The notes under the pieces: model-generated
Told to the model about the DNA's origin: nothing
The model's database searches: none
The model's input: only the letters and a program-made list of their open reading frames with translations
Shown: positions 18,027 to 27,490 of the stretch, in pieces
Layout: the number at the start of each line of letters is the position of its first letter
Numbering within the stretch: position 1 is the stretch's first letter
Assembly: GCF_013410375.1 (NCBI RefSeq)
Contig: NZ_JACCFL010000001.1
Location: forward strand, 1,736,001 to 1,800,000
DNA: 64,000 nucleotides
Source: Leifsonia shinshuensis
GTDB taxonomy: Bacteria; Actinomycetota; Actinomycetes; Actinomycetales; Microbacteriaceae
Direction of reading: 5' to 3'
Made by a program: the position numbers and the translations under genes

Positions 18027-19487
18027 CTAGTGCGACGAGCCCTCGGTCTCGATCTCGGTGCGATCGCCCGACCACAGCGTGTGGAAGGTGCCTTCCTTGT
18101 CGACGCGCTTGTAGGTGTGCGCGCCGAAGAAGTCGCGCTGGCCCTGCACGAGCGCGGCGGGGAGGCGCTTCGAGGCGAGCGAGTCGTAGTACGACAGCGC
18201 CGAGCCGAAGCCGGGAACCGGGACGCCGGAGAGCGCAGCGGTGGCGACGATGCGGCGCCAGGCGGCCTCGCCCTCGCGCACGGCGTCGGCGAAGTACGGC
18301 GCCTCCAGCAGGGTGGTGATGTCCGGGTTCTCGTCGTAGGCGTCGGCGATGCGGTTGAGGAACTGGGCGCGGATGATGCAGCCGCCGCGCCAGATCTTGG
18401 CGATCTTGTCCTTGTGGATGTCCCAGCCGTACTTCTCGGCGCCCGCGACGATCGCGTCGAAGCCCTGCGCGTAGGCGACGACCTTGGAGGCGTAGAGCGC
18501 CTTGGACACGTCGTCGGCGAACGCCTTCACGTCCTCGGCCTTCTGCACCTCCGGACGGGACTGGATCGTCGCCTGCACGGCCGCGCGCTGCGCCGGCTTG
18601 GACGACACGGCGCGGGCGAAGACGGCTTCCGCGATGCCGCCGACCGGGATGCCCAGGTCGAGCGCGTTCTGCACGGTCCAGACGCCGGTGCCCTTCGAGC
18701 CGGCCTGGTCGAGGACGATGTCCACGAACGGCTTGCCGGTCTCCGCGTCCACCTGGCGCAGAACCTCCGCGGTGATCTCGATCAGGTACGACTCCAGGTA
18801 GCCGTTGTTCCACTCGGCGAACACGTCCGCGATCTCCGCGGGCTCCAGGCCGCCGACCGTGCGGAGCAGGTCGTAGGCCTCGGCGATGAGCTGCATGTCG
18901 GCGTACTCGATGCCGTTGTGGATCATCTTCACGAAGTGGCCGGCGCCGTCGGTGCCGACGTGGGTCACGCAGGGCTCGCCCTCGGCGACCGCGGCGATGG
19001 AGGCCAGGATCGGGCCCAGGGTCTTGTACGACTCCTCCGAGCCGCCCGGCATGATCGAGGGGCCGTGCAGGGCGCCCTCCTCGCCGCCGGAGATGCCGGC
19101 GCCGACGAAGTGGATTCCGGTCGGCGCGATGCGCTTCTCGCGCTCGATGGTGTCGTGGAAGTTCGCGTTGCCGCCGTCGACGATGATGTCGCCCGGCTCG
19201 AACCGCTCCACCAGCTGGTCGATCACGGCGTCCGTGCCGCGGCCGGCCTGCACCATGATGATCGCGGTGCGCGGCTTGGAGAGCGAGGCGACGAAGTCGT
19301 CGATCTGCTCGGAGGAGACGAACCCGGCCTCCGGGTGCGCGTTCACCAGCTCCTCGGTGCGTGCGTAGGTCCGGTTGAAGACGGCGACGGTGTTGCCCTC
19401 GCGCGACGCGAGGTTGCGGGCCAGGTTCGACCCCATCACAGCCAGACCGACGACTCCGATGTTGGCCGTTGCGTGGTTCTCGGGCAC
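18027..19487 (-). CDS. gnd: 6-phosphogluconate dehydrogenase (decarboxylating)
   Basis: This 486-residue enzyme oxidises 6-phosphogluconate to ribulose-5-phosphate with NADP reduction. The nucleotide site is GLAVMGSNLARNLA at the N-terminus. The substrate and catalytic region includes GISGGEEGALHGPSIMPGG and FVKMIHNGIEYADMQLIAEAYDLL. It is the last gene of the leftward LacI-uxaC-gnd group, with a strong terminator behind it. With gluconokinase at the far end of the divergent operon it would complete a gluconate-to-pentose route. It lies 78 bp after uxaC. Confidence 0.96.
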   Translation of the reverse strand: MPENHATANIGVVGLAVMGSNLARNLASREGNTVAVFNRTYARTEELVNAHPEAGFVSSEQIDDFVASLSKPRTAIIMVQAGRGTDAVIDQLVERFEPGDIIVDGGNANFHDTIEREKRIAPTGIHFVGAGISGGEEGALHGPSIMPGGSEESYKTLGPILASIAAVAEGEPCVTHVGTDGAGHFVKMIHNGIEYADMQLIAEAYDLLRTVGGLEPAEIADVFAEWNNGYLESYLIEITAEVLRQVDAETGKPFVDIVLDQAGSKGTGVWTVQNALDLGIPVGGIAEAVFARAVSSKPAQRAAVQATIQSRPEVQKAEDVKAFADDVSKALYASKVVAYAQGFDAIVAGAEKYGWDIHKDKIAKIWRGGCIIRAQFLNRIADAYDENPDITTLLEAPYFADAVREGEAAWRRIVATAALSGVPVPGFGSALSYYDSLASKRLPAALVQGQRDFFGAHTYKRVDKEGTFHTLWSGDRTEIETEGSSH

Positions 19488-19565
19488 GGAGGACTCCTTC
19501 GTTGAGACGGTTTGCGTCCAGCGTAGCCGTCCGGCCGCGCTGTGGATCGTTGTGTGACGTCCTGC

Positions 19566-20981
19566 TCAGCCCAGCCGGAACGTCGCCCGCGGGATCTCGT
19601 CCACCAGCCGGCGCGCGATGGTGAACGCGTCCTCCTCGGCGAGCTGGTGCGTGACGACGAGGGAGGCCAGGAACGAGGCGTCCACCCGGCGCGACATGTC
19701 GTGCCGGGCCGGGATCGAGCAGAACGCCCGGGTGTCGTCGATGAAGCCGCTGGTCTTGGTGAAGCCCGCGCTGTCGGTGATCGCGCGCCGGTAGCGGAGG
19801 ATCGCCGCCGGGGTGTCGAGGAACCACCAGGGCGCGCCGGCGTACACCGACGGGTAGAACCCGGCCAGTGGCGCGATCTCCCGCGAGAACGTGGTCTCGT
19901 CCACCGTGAACAGCACGAGCCGGAAGGTCGGGTTCGTGCCGAAGTCGCGCAGGATCGGCGTGAGCGGCACGGTGAACGAGCCGACCGCCGGCAGGTCGTG
20001 CCCGGTGTCGGGGCCGTAGGCGTCGAAGGTCGGCCGGTGGTGGTTGCGGTGCACCCCGGGGTGCAGCTGCATGACGAGGCCGTCCTCGGCGGACATCTCG
20101 GCCAGTCGGTAGAGCAGATTGCGGCGGTAGGCGACGGCCTCCGCCGCGGTGACCGAGCCGTCGAGCGCCGCGCGGTGGATGCGGGAGGCCTCCGCCGCCT
20201 CCAGCGGCTCACTGCCCGCGTCGATCACGCCCGTGTCGGTCGCCGTCCCGCCCGCGGCGGCGAACGCGGCGCGGCGCGCGCGCAGGGCCGCCAGGAGGCC
20301 CGCGTAGCTCGCGGTGTCGATGTCGGCGCGGGCGGCGAGCCGGTCCAGCCGGGCCGCCCAGCCCGCCTCGTCGGGGTGCATGTAGCGGTCGGCGCGGAAG
20401 GTCGGCACGACCCGGCCGGTGAAGGAGGGGTCGGCGGCGAGCCTGGCGTGCGCCTCCAGGTCGTCGGCGGGGTCGTCGGTGGTCGCGAGGACCGCGATGC
20501 GGAACCGGTCGAACAGCGCGCGGGGCCGGAACTCCGGCGACGCGAGGGTGGCGGTGAGCTGGTCGTAGAGCGCGTCGGCGTTCTGCGCGGAGGGCTGCTC
20601 GGTCAGCCCGAACACCTCGCTGAACTCGGACTCGAACCAGAACCGCACCGGGGTGCCGAGGAAGGCGTCCCAGTTCTCGCAGAGCCGGCGCCAGATCGAG
20701 CGGCCGGTGGCGGGGGAGGGCACGCCGTCGCGTGCGAGGCCGAGGTCGCCGAGCGGCACGCCCACCGCGTGCAGCATCCGCGTCACGTAGTGGTCCGGCG
20801 TGATCAGGAGCGCCGCCGGGTCGGGGAACGGCTCGTCGTCGGCGAGCATCGACGCCGGGACGTGGCCGTGCGGCGAATAGATGGGCGCGTCGGCCACAGC
20901 CGCGTGCAGCCGTCTGGCCAGGTCGCGCTCGGCGGGGTCGGCGGGGAACAGGCGGTCCGGGTGCGGGGCGAGCGCGGTCAT
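19566..20981 (-). CDS. uxaC: Glucuronate isomerase
   Basis: This 471-residue member of the UxaC branch of the amidohydrolase superfamily interconverts glucuronate with fructuronate, or galacturonate with tagaturonate. It begins with HPDRLFPADPAERDLARRL. The metal/substrate motif PIYSPHGHVP follows at about 35-45, then FWFESEFSEVFGL, QLHPGVHRNHH and SRRVDASFLASLVVTHQL. The ATG at 20981 overlaps the LacI stop by four bases (ATGA), so regulator and enzyme are co-translated. Further upstream frame in this direction is shadow of the LacI gene. Confidence 0.95.
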   Translation of the reverse strand: MTALAPHPDRLFPADPAERDLARRLHAAVADAPIYSPHGHVPASMLADDEPFPDPAALLITPDHYVTRMLHAVGVPLGDLGLARDGVPSPATGRSIWRRLCENWDAFLGTPVRFWFESEFSEVFGLTEQPSAQNADALYDQLTATLASPEFRPRALFDRFRIAVLATTDDPADDLEAHARLAADPSFTGRVVPTFRADRYMHPDEAGWAARLDRLAARADIDTASYAGLLAALRARRAAFAAAGGTATDTGVIDAGSEPLEAAEASRIHRAALDGSVTAAEAVAYRRNLLYRLAEMSAEDGLVMQLHPGVHRNHHRPTFDAYGPDTGHDLPAVGSFTVPLTPILRDFGTNPTFRLVLFTVDETTFSREIAPLAGFYPSVYAGAPWWFLDTPAAILRYRRAITDSAGFTKTSGFIDDTRAFCSIPARHDMSRRVDASFLASLVVTHQLAEEDAFTIARRLVDEIPRATFRLG

Positions 20982-22036
20982 CCGCGTCCTTTCGTCGAGG
21001 TGGTCTGCGAGGCGGGCGCGGGCCCCGTGGAGGCCCGGACCGTCAGGTGGGTGGGGAGCGTCGCCGCCTGCCTGCCGACCGGCGTCGCGTTCTCGTCGAG
21101 GCGCGCGAGCAGCATCGACACCGCCGTGCGGCCGGCCTGCTCGATCGGCGCGGTGAGCGTGGTGAGCGGCGGGTTGCAGAAGTCGGCGCCGAAGATGTCG
21201 TCGCAGCCGACGAGGGAGACGTCGCCGGGGACGTCGACGCCGCGCTCGCGGAAGCGGGCCAGCATCCCGATCGCCAGGAGGTCGTTGAAGGCGATGCAGG
21301 CGGTGGCCCCCGCGTGGAGCACCGCGTCCGCGGCGGCCGCTCCGGCGTACTGCCGCGGCGCGAACGGGCCGACCCGCTGCGCCTCCACCTGGTAGTGCTC
21401 CGCGGAGCGGACCAGGGCGCGCCAGCGCCGCTCGTTCGACCAGGAGGTCTCCGGCCCCGACGCGTAGACGATGGTGCGGTGGCCGAGTGAGGCCAGGTGG
21501 CCGACCGCCTGCTCGACACCGGTGGGGGTGTCGATGAAGACGTTGGCGACCCCGCGCGTCTGCCGGTTGATCGCCACCAGCGGCACCTCCTCCGCGAGCG
21601 CGGTCAGGTGCCGGTCGGTGAGGCGGGAGGCCGCGAGGATCGCCCCGTCGAAGGATGGCCGCAGCTTGTGCAGCATGCCGTCCTCCAGTTCGTCCGACTC
21701 CTCGGTGTCGACCAGGAGCTGCGTGTAGCCCGCCGCCTTCAGCTGCAGCTGGGTGCCGCGGATGATGCCGAAGTAGAACGGGTTCGTGATGTCGGAGACC
21801 AGCACGGCGATGCACCGGGTCCGGCCGCTGGTGAGCGCCCTGGCCTGGGAGTTGGGGATGTAGTTGAGCTCGCGCGCCGCACGCTCGATGCGCTCGCGGG
21901 TGATCGCGTTGACCCGGCCCGGATTGGCGAGGGCGCGGGAGGCGGTCGAGGTGGCGACGCCGCTGGCGGCGGCCACGTCGGCGAGGGTGGCCGGGCGGTC
22001 CACACCGTCGGGATACCCGCGAAGCTGAGGGCTCAT
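20978..22036 (-). CDS. LacI family transcriptional repressor of the uronate cluster
   Basis: This 352-residue LacI/GalR regulator has an N-terminal HTH (ATLADVAAASGVATSTASRALANPG) and hinge helix (NSQARALTSGRTRC). The periplasmic-binding-protein-like sensor domain includes ILVSDITNPFYFGIIRG-like LVSDITNPFYFGIIRGTQ and FNDLLAIGMLARFRERGVDVPGDVSLVGCDDI. I chose ATG 22036, which places the HTH about 15 residues in; a TTG 12 codons earlier is less likely. It is divergent from the ABC importer, with a LacI-type operator between them. That implies control of both arms, probably relieved by a uronate or its breakdown product. Confidence 0.93.
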   Translation of the reverse strand: MSPQLRGYPDGVDRPATLADVAAASGVATSTASRALANPGRVNAITRERIERAARELNYIPNSQARALTSGRTRCIAVLVSDITNPFYFGIIRGTQLQLKAAGYTQLLVDTEESDELEDGMLHKLRPSFDGAILAASRLTDRHLTALAEEVPLVAINRQTRGVANVFIDTPTGVEQAVGHLASLGHRTIVYASGPETSWSNERRWRALVRSAEHYQVEAQRVGPFAPRQYAGAAAADAVLHAGATACIAFNDLLAIGMLARFRERGVDVPGDVSLVGCDDIFGADFCNPPLTTLTAPIEQAGRTAVSMLLARLDENATPVGRQAATLPTHLTVRASTGPAPASQTTSTKGRG

Positions 22037-22068
22037 GCGCCCATCACAGCACACGATGGCAATTTTTG

Positions 22069-22106
22069 GCAATCGGTTGCAGTCCTGTTGCCGTTCTGCC
22101 TAGGCT
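22069..22106 (+). promoter_or_regulatory. Promoter of sugar ABC operon with LacI-type operator
   Basis: GCAATCGGTTGC (22069-22080, with a G one base outside) is a near-perfect palindrome with a central CG, the usual form of LacI-family operators. It overlaps a -35-like TTGCAG (22077-22082). An 18-base spacer leads to a -10-like TAGGCT (22101-22106). A repressor bound there would block RNA polymerase. A direct repeat GGCAAT lies just upstream at 22058. Confidence 0.65.
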
Positions 22107-22182
22107 CGGCGGCAGTCCCTCGGTGCGCACCTCGTCCGGGGGGCATGATCCACCGGATCCCGTCCTCAAAGGAGAGTCACGA

Positions 22183-23550
22183 ATGAGATCACGTTTCGCG
22201 CTCGGCGCGATCGCCGGCCTGGCCGCCCTCGGCCTCGCACTGACCGGATGCTCGTCCTCCGGCAGCGGCTCGAACCCCAGTTCCACGTCCACCGCGGTCG
22301 ACGGCAAGGGGCGCACCCTGTCCGTCTACGTCGGAGCGAGCGGGCTCTACCCGCAGCAGCAGAAGGAGTGGTTCGCGGAGCTTCAGGCGCAGTTCAAGAA
22401 GGAGACCGGCGCGGACCTCGCCTTCGACACCTTCGCGAGCTCCAACGACGAGCTCACCAAGATCCAGACCTCGGTCGTCTCCGGGCAGGGCCCCGACGTC
22501 TACGCACTCGGCACGACCTTCACCCCGACCGCCTACGCGACCGGCGCGTTCGTCAACCTGACCGACGCCGACTGGGCGAAGATCGGCGGCCGCGACCGCT
22601 TCGTCCCGGCCGCACTCGGCATGTCCGGCCCGGACGCCAAGAACCAGATCGGCGTTCCGCTCGCGCAGCGCCCGTTCGTGATGGCGTACAACAAGGACCT
22701 GCTGAAGGCCGCGGGCATCGACAAGCCCGCCACCACCTGGGACGACTTCGCCAGCCAGGCCAAGAAGCTCACGACCGGCGACACCTACGGCGTCGCGGTC
22801 GGCTACGCCGACAACTACGACCCGTGGAAGTTCATCTGGGCGATGTCGACGCAGGCGGGCAACCCGATCCTCGACCTGAAGTCCGGCAAGGCGCGGCTCG
22901 ACGACCCCACCACCGAGAAGGCCTACCAGACCTACTTCGGCTGGCTCACCCAGCAGAAGGCGGTCGACCCGGCGGCCGTCGGCTGGAAGAACCCGCAGGC
23001 CGTCGCCGCGTTCGCGGCGGGCAAGGCCGCGTACCTCCCGATGGTGTCGGCCAGCTCGATCGAGGCGCTGGACAAGTCCGCCGTGGCCGGCAAGTACGCT
23101 TACGCTCTGATGCCGACCGTGGCGCCGGGCAAGACGTCCAATCCGTCCAGCGGTAAGCCTGCGGCGAGCATCGTCTCCGGTGACAACATCGTCGTCGCCA
23201 AGTACTCGAAGAACCAGGACCTGGCCTTCGCCTACATCAACATGGTCACCCGCGCCGACATGCAGACCAAGGAGTTCTCGCTCCTGGGCGACCTGCCGTC
23301 GAACGCGCAGGCCGCGGCCGACCTGCAGAAGTCGAAGCCGATCATCGCCCCGATCGTCGACGCCATCGGCAAGTCGGTGGCCACGCCGTTCTCCGGCGCC
23401 TGGGGCGACACCCAGCTCGCGCTGACCAACGTCGTCGTCCAGTCGATCCCCAACCTGTCGAACGGCTCGGTCAGCAGCTCGGAGCTGTCGCAGCTCCTCA
23501 AGACCGCGCAGTCCACGGCGCAGAGCTCGCTGGACAAGGCCAAGAAGTAA
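22183..23550 (+). CDS. Sugar ABC transporter substrate-binding lipoprotein
   Basis: This 455-residue extracellular solute-binding protein (family 1, MalE/UgpB-like) has a lipoprotein signal ending in LALTGCSSS, so Cys is lipidated. The mature part has the cluster-B pattern: FKKETGADLAFDTF, TSVVSGQGPDVYAL, RPFVMAYNKDLLKAAGI and FAAGKAAYLPMVSASS. The ATG at 22183 has AAAGGAGAG eight bases upstream. It heads the importer operon of the uronate cluster. The ligand is probably a uronate or oligo-uronide, but that is inferred from the neighbours. Confidence 0.92.
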   Translation: MRSRFALGAIAGLAALGLALTGCSSSGSGSNPSSTSTAVDGKGRTLSVYVGASGLYPQQQKEWFAELQAQFKKETGADLAFDTFASSNDELTKIQTSVVSGQGPDVYALGTTFTPTAYATGAFVNLTDADWAKIGGRDRFVPAALGMSGPDAKNQIGVPLAQRPFVMAYNKDLLKAAGIDKPATTWDDFASQAKKLTTGDTYGVAVGYADNYDPWKFIWAMSTQAGNPILDLKSGKARLDDPTTEKAYQTYFGWLTQQKAVDPAAVGWKNPQAVAAFAAGKAAYLPMVSASSIEALDKSAVAGKYAYALMPTVAPGKTSNPSSGKPAASIVSGDNIVVAKYSKNQDLAFAYINMVTRADMQTKEFSLLGDLPSNAQAAADLQKSKPIIAPIVDAIGKSVATPFSGAWGDTQLALTNVVVQSIPNLSNGSVSSSELSQLLKTAQSTAQSSLDKAKK

Positions 23551-23563
23551 CGGGCTGATCGTC

Positions 23564-24553
23564 ATGTCCACCGAAACCGCGACTCCGGTCGCGACCGCCC
23601 GCTCGTCCGCGGAGGCGACCCCTCCGCGGGCGGGCGGGGCGCCCCGCCGGGGCCGCCGGACTGTGCAGCAGCGCAACCGGCCGCTCTGGCTGCTCCTTCC
23701 CGGCGGCATCCTCATGCTGCTGGTCATCGTCGTCCCGTTCGTGTTCGCGCTCGTCATCTCGACGCTCGACCTCGACATGTACACGCTGCGCGACTGGGTG
23801 TCGGCGCCGTTCATCGGGCTCGGGAACTACATCGAGGCGCTGACCTCGTCGTCCCTGCTCCAGTCGATCTGGATCAGCGTCTCGTTCGCCGTCATCGCGG
23901 CCGTCGTGACCCTGCCGATCGGCGTGGCAGCGGCCCTGGCGACGCAGAACGCCTTCCGGGGCCGGGCGCTGGTGCGCTCGCTGTTCCTGGTGCCGTACGT
24001 GCTGCCCGGCTTCGTCGTCGGCACGTTCTGGCACACCATGCTGCAGCCGCACGGGATCGTGGACACGGTCCTCGGCAACCTCGGCATCCACACCGGGCTG
24101 TGGCTCAACGGGCCGCTCAGCTACTGGACCCTCGTGATGGTCCAGATCTGGTCGTCGTGGCCGTTCTTCTACCTGCTGGTGCTCGCCGGCCTGCAGTCGA
24201 TCGAGAACGAGGTCCATGAGGCCGCCGCCATCGACGGCGCGGGCTGGTGGGCGAAGCTGCGCTACGTCATCCTGCCCGCCCTGCGCGGACCGATCGCGCT
24301 GGCACTGATCATCTCGCTGCTCCACAACATCAACGGCTTCACGCTGCCGTTCGTGCTCTTCGGAGTCCCGGCGCCGCAGGCGGTCAACGTGCTGCCGGTG
24401 CTGACCTACGTGACCAGCTTCCAGAGCTTCCGCTTCGGGCTGAGCGCGGCGATGGCGGTGTTCTCGCTGATCCTGATCGCGATCCCGCTGTTCGTCTACC
24501 TGCGCGCGGTACGGCTCGACACCGGCGACGACCGCAAGGAGAAGACGGCATGA
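23564..24553 (+). CDS. Sugar ABC transporter permease (MalF-like)
   Basis: This 329-residue membrane permease has six membrane segments, after a charged N-terminus of about 40 residues. The EAA loop that contacts the ATPase is VHEAAAIDGAGWWAKLRYVILPALRGPI. It pairs with the following MalG-like permease, whose ATG overlaps this stop by four bases. No ATPase gene is in the cluster, so a shared MsmK/UgpC-type ATPase encoded elsewhere is probably used, as in many actinobacterial CUT1 systems. Confidence 0.93.
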   Translation: MSTETATPVATARSSAEATPPRAGGAPRRGRRTVQQRNRPLWLLLPGGILMLLVIVVPFVFALVISTLDLDMYTLRDWVSAPFIGLGNYIEALTSSSLLQSIWISVSFAVIAAVVTLPIGVAAALATQNAFRGRALVRSLFLVPYVLPGFVVGTFWHTMLQPHGIVDTVLGNLGIHTGLWLNGPLSYWTLVMVQIWSSWPFFYLLVLAGLQSIENEVHEAAAIDGAGWWAKLRYVILPALRGPIALALIISLLHNINGFTLPFVLFGVPAPQAVNVLPVLTYVTSFQSFRFGLSAAMAVFSLILIAIPLFVYLRAVRLDTGDDRKEKTA

Positions 24554-25467
24554 CCACTTCAGCCCCTCCCATCACCGTCGCCCCCACCGGCCGCTCCGCG
24601 CGCCGCCGCGGCACGGGAGACGTCTACCGGCTGCTGCCGCGTCCGCTGCAGGCCGTCATCATCACGATCCTGCTCTGCGTGGCGCTGCTGCCCATCCTCT
24701 ACGTGCTGCTGTCGTCGGTGAACTCCGACATCGGCGTCGCGAGCGGCGAGTTCTTCCCGAGCTCGCTGCACTTCGACAACTACATCAAGGTGTGGTCGAC
24801 GGTCGCGCTCGGCAACGGCCTGATGAACAGCGTCATCGTCGCCGGCGGCGTCGCGATCGTCTGCGCCTTCCTCTCGGTGGCGACCGCGTATGTGCTGGTG
24901 CGGTTCGCGTTCCGCGGCCGGCTGACCTTCCTGCGCGGCCTGCTCGGTCTGCAGTCGATCCCGGGGACGCTCATGCTGCTGCCGGTGTTCGTGCTGTTCT
25001 CGTCGGCGTCGAGCGCGCTCGGCATCCCGATCATCGGCACCAGGTGGTCGCTGTTCGTCACCTACCTGACGTTCGCGCTGCCGTTCTCGACCTGGGTCAT
25101 GGTGACCTACCTGCGCGGGCTGCCGCGCGAGCTGGAGGAGGCCGCCCGGATCGACGGGGCGTCGTCGTGGCGCATCCTGACCAGGATCGTGCTGCCGCTC
25201 AGCTGGCCGGGCGTGGTGGTGGCGGGCATCTTCGCCTTCCTGCTCGGCTGGAACGACGTGCTGTTCGCCTCGGTGATGACCAACCCGGACACCCGCACGG
25301 CGGCCGTCGCTCTCCAGGTGTTCACGGTGGCGCAGGAGGGTGGAGCCCTGCCCCTCTACGGGCAGATGATGGCGGCGTCGCTGATCTGCGCCGTCCCGGT
25401 CGTGGCCCTCTACCTGGTGTTCCAGCGCTACCTCGTCGGCGGGCTGACCGCGGGCGGGGTCAAGTGA
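24550..25467 (+). CDS. Carbohydrate ABC transporter permease (MalG-like)
   Basis: This 305-residue inner-membrane permease has six predicted membrane segments, starting at AVIITILLCVALLPILYVLLSS. The EAA motif is LEEAARIDGASSWRILTRIVLPLSWPG, and the C-terminal segment is FQRYLVGGLTAGGVK, which is typical of MalG-like proteins. It is translationally coupled to the MalF-like gene. Together with the upstream lipoprotein it forms a CUT1-class importer lacking its own ATPase. Confidence 0.94.
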   Translation: MTTSAPPITVAPTGRSARRRGTGDVYRLLPRPLQAVIITILLCVALLPILYVLLSSVNSDIGVASGEFFPSSLHFDNYIKVWSTVALGNGLMNSVIVAGGVAIVCAFLSVATAYVLVRFAFRGRLTFLRGLLGLQSIPGTLMLLPVFVLFSSASSALGIPIIGTRWSLFVTYLTFALPFSTWVMVTYLRGLPRELEEAARIDGASSWRILTRIVLPLSWPGVVVAGIFAFLLGWNDVLFASVMTNPDTRTAAVALQVFTVAQEGGALPLYGQMMAASLICAVPVVALYLVFQRYLVGGLTAGGVK

Positions 25468-25499
25468 AGAAGATGACGACACGAGTGAAGTGTGAGAGA

Positions 25500-26351
25500 G
25501 TGACTGACACAATCCGACCCACCTGGGCACTGTCCGGCTTCGGCGACGAGATCGATCCCGACCCCGCCGTCCAGATCGCGGTCCTGCAGGCCCTCGGCGC
25601 GAACCACATCGAGGTGCGCAGCGCGTGGGGCGTCAACATCGTCGACCTCGACGACGAGCAGCTCGACCGGCTCGCGGGGATCCTCGCGGAGCGCGGGATG
25701 CGCGTCTCCGCGATCGCCTCGCCGATCGGCAAGGTCGACGTGGCCCTGCCCGTCGAGCACGAAGTCGAGCGGCTGGGCCGGGCGATCGCCGCGGCGAAGC
25801 GCCTGGACTCCGGGTACATCCGGCTGTTCTCCTTCTACCGCGCCGAGGGCGTGCCGGTGGAGGACATCCGCGACGACGTGCTGACCCGCATGCGCGCCCT
25901 CGCCGACGCGGCCGAGGCCGCCGGGGTGGTGCTGCTGCACGAGAACGAGAAGGACATCTACGGCGACACCCCCGAGCGCTGCCTCGACATCGTGGAGTCG
26001 GTCGGCTCCCCGGCGCTGAAGCTCGCCTGGGACAGCGCGAACTTCGTGCAGGTCGGCGTGGCGCACCCCTTCGACGACGGCTACGCGCTGCTGCGCCCGC
26101 ACCTGGAGTACCTGCAGGTGAAGGACGCGCTGTCCGCGACCTCCGAGGTCACGCCTGCCGGGGAGGGCGACGGCCAGGTGCTGGAGACCCTCACCGCACT
26201 CCGGGACGACGGCTACACCGGCTTCGCCTCCCTCGAACCCCACCTCACCGACGTCAACGCCCTCGGCGGCTTCTCGGGACCCGCGGCCTTCGGCGTCGCC
26301 GGCCGCGCCCTCCGCCGCCTCACCGACCAGATCGGAGTCACCCTCGCATGA
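25500..26351 (+). CDS. Sugar phosphate isomerase/epimerase family protein (TIM barrel)
   Basis: This roughly 283-residue AP-endonuclease-2-like TIM-barrel protein opens with WALSGFGDEIDPDPAVQIAVLQALGANHIEVRSAWG. It carries HENEKDIYGDTPERC, AWDSANFVQVG and LQVKDA, which hold the usual metal ligands (Glu, Asp, His) of xylose-isomerase-like isomerases. The exact sugar is unknown. The start is uncertain: GTG 25500 begins just before the conserved fold. ATG 25473 and the overlapping GTG 25464 are alternatives, because the preceding stop is at 25465. It is linked to the next gene by an ATGA overlap. Confidence 0.85.
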   Translation: MTDTIRPTWALSGFGDEIDPDPAVQIAVLQALGANHIEVRSAWGVNIVDLDDEQLDRLAGILAERGMRVSAIASPIGKVDVALPVEHEVERLGRAIAAAKRLDSGYIRLFSFYRAEGVPVEDIRDDVLTRMRALADAAEAAGVVLLHENEKDIYGDTPERCLDIVESVGSPALKLAWDSANFVQVGVAHPFDDGYALLRPHLEYLQVKDALSATSEVTPAGEGDGQVLETLTALRDDGYTGFASLEPHLTDVNALGGFSGPAAFGVAGRALRRLTDQIGVTLA

Positions 26352-27490
26352 GCACAGAAACACCCCTGAACGTGGCCCCCTTGAATGTGGCCATCGTCGG
26401 CTGCGGCATCATCGGCCTCAACCACGCCCGCGCCATCCTGCGCCACCCCGGCCTCCGCCTCGCGGCACTGGTCGACGCGGTTCCGGCCGCCGCGACGGCG
26501 CTCGCCGACCAGCTGGTCTCCGAGTACGGGGCCGACCGCCTCCCGGAGTTCGCGTCGCTGACCGCGGCGCTCGCCGGGACCGACCTGGACGTCGTCGTCA
26601 TCTGCACGCCGAGCGGCCTGCACGTCGTGCTGGCCGAGGAGGCGCTCGCCGCGGGCACGCACGTCGTGATCGAGAAGCCGCTCGACGTGTCGCTGCCGCG
26701 CGCCAGGGAGATCCTGGAGCTGTCCCGCCGCGCGGAGCAGAACGGGCTCGTTGTCTCGGTGATCAGCCAGCACCGCTTCGACCCTGCCTCCGTGGTCGTC
26801 GCCGACGCCGCGCACTCCGGCGCCTTCGGCCGCCTGACCAGCGGACTCGCCTCGGTCGCCTGGTGGCGCAGCCAGGAGTACTACGACTCCGGACAGTGGC
26901 GCGGCACCTGGGAGCTCGACGGCGGGGGAGCGGTGATGAACCAGGGCGTCCACACCGTCGACCTGCTGGTCTGGTTCCTCGGCCGTCCCGTCGAGATCGA
27001 CGCCCGCACCGCCCTCCTCGCGCACGAGCGCGTGGAGGTCGAGGACATCGCGGTCGCGACGATCCGCTTCGAGTCGGGCGCCCTCGCTGTGCTCCACGCG
27101 ACGACCGCCGCCTACCCCGGACTGTCGGTCCGACTGCAGGTCCACGGCGACCGCGGCTCCGCGATCATCGACGACGACCAGCTCGAGTACTTCGGCACCG
27201 TCGACTCCGACGGCAACCGCGCCGCCGACCTGGTGCCGGCGAGCGAGCTGCGCGGCGGCGACCGCGGACCCGACCAGTTCGTGGTCGGTCACTTCCGCCA
27301 GTACGAGGACATCGTCGACGCCATCCGCGAGCACCGCGCCCCCGGCGTGACGGTCGCGGACGCCTTCCTGTCGCTCGCGGTCGTGCGCGCCGTCTACCTG
27401 TCGGCCACGCTCGGCCGGCCGGTGCTGCTGGACGACGTGCTCGACGGCTCGCTCGACGACGTCGAGGTCACGACGGGGGTGCGCGCATGA
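26348..27490 (+). CDS. Gfo/Idh/MocA family oxidoreductase
   Basis: This 380-residue NAD(P)-dependent sugar or inositol dehydrogenase family protein has an N-terminal Rossmann site VAIVGCGIIGLNHARAI and the motif EKPLDVSLPRA, where the Lys of EKP is the usual catalytic lysine. The C-terminal substrate domain contains GTWELDGGGAVMNQGVHTVDLLVWFLG. ATGA overlaps join it to the isomerase-like genes on both sides, so the three probably act on the same sugar. Its exact substrate cannot be called. Confidence 0.92.
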   Translation: MSTETPLNVAPLNVAIVGCGIIGLNHARAILRHPGLRLAALVDAVPAAATALADQLVSEYGADRLPEFASLTAALAGTDLDVVVICTPSGLHVVLAEEALAAGTHVVIEKPLDVSLPRAREILELSRRAEQNGLVVSVISQHRFDPASVVVADAAHSGAFGRLTSGLASVAWWRSQEYYDSGQWRGTWELDGGGAVMNQGVHTVDLLVWFLGRPVEIDARTALLAHERVEVEDIAVATIRFESGALAVLHATTAAYPGLSVRLQVHGDRGSAIIDDDQLEYFGTVDSDGNRAADLVPASELRGGDRGPDQFVVGHFRQYEDIVDAIREHRAPGVTVADAFLSLAVVRAVYLSATLGRPVLLDDVLDGSLDDVEVTTGVRA

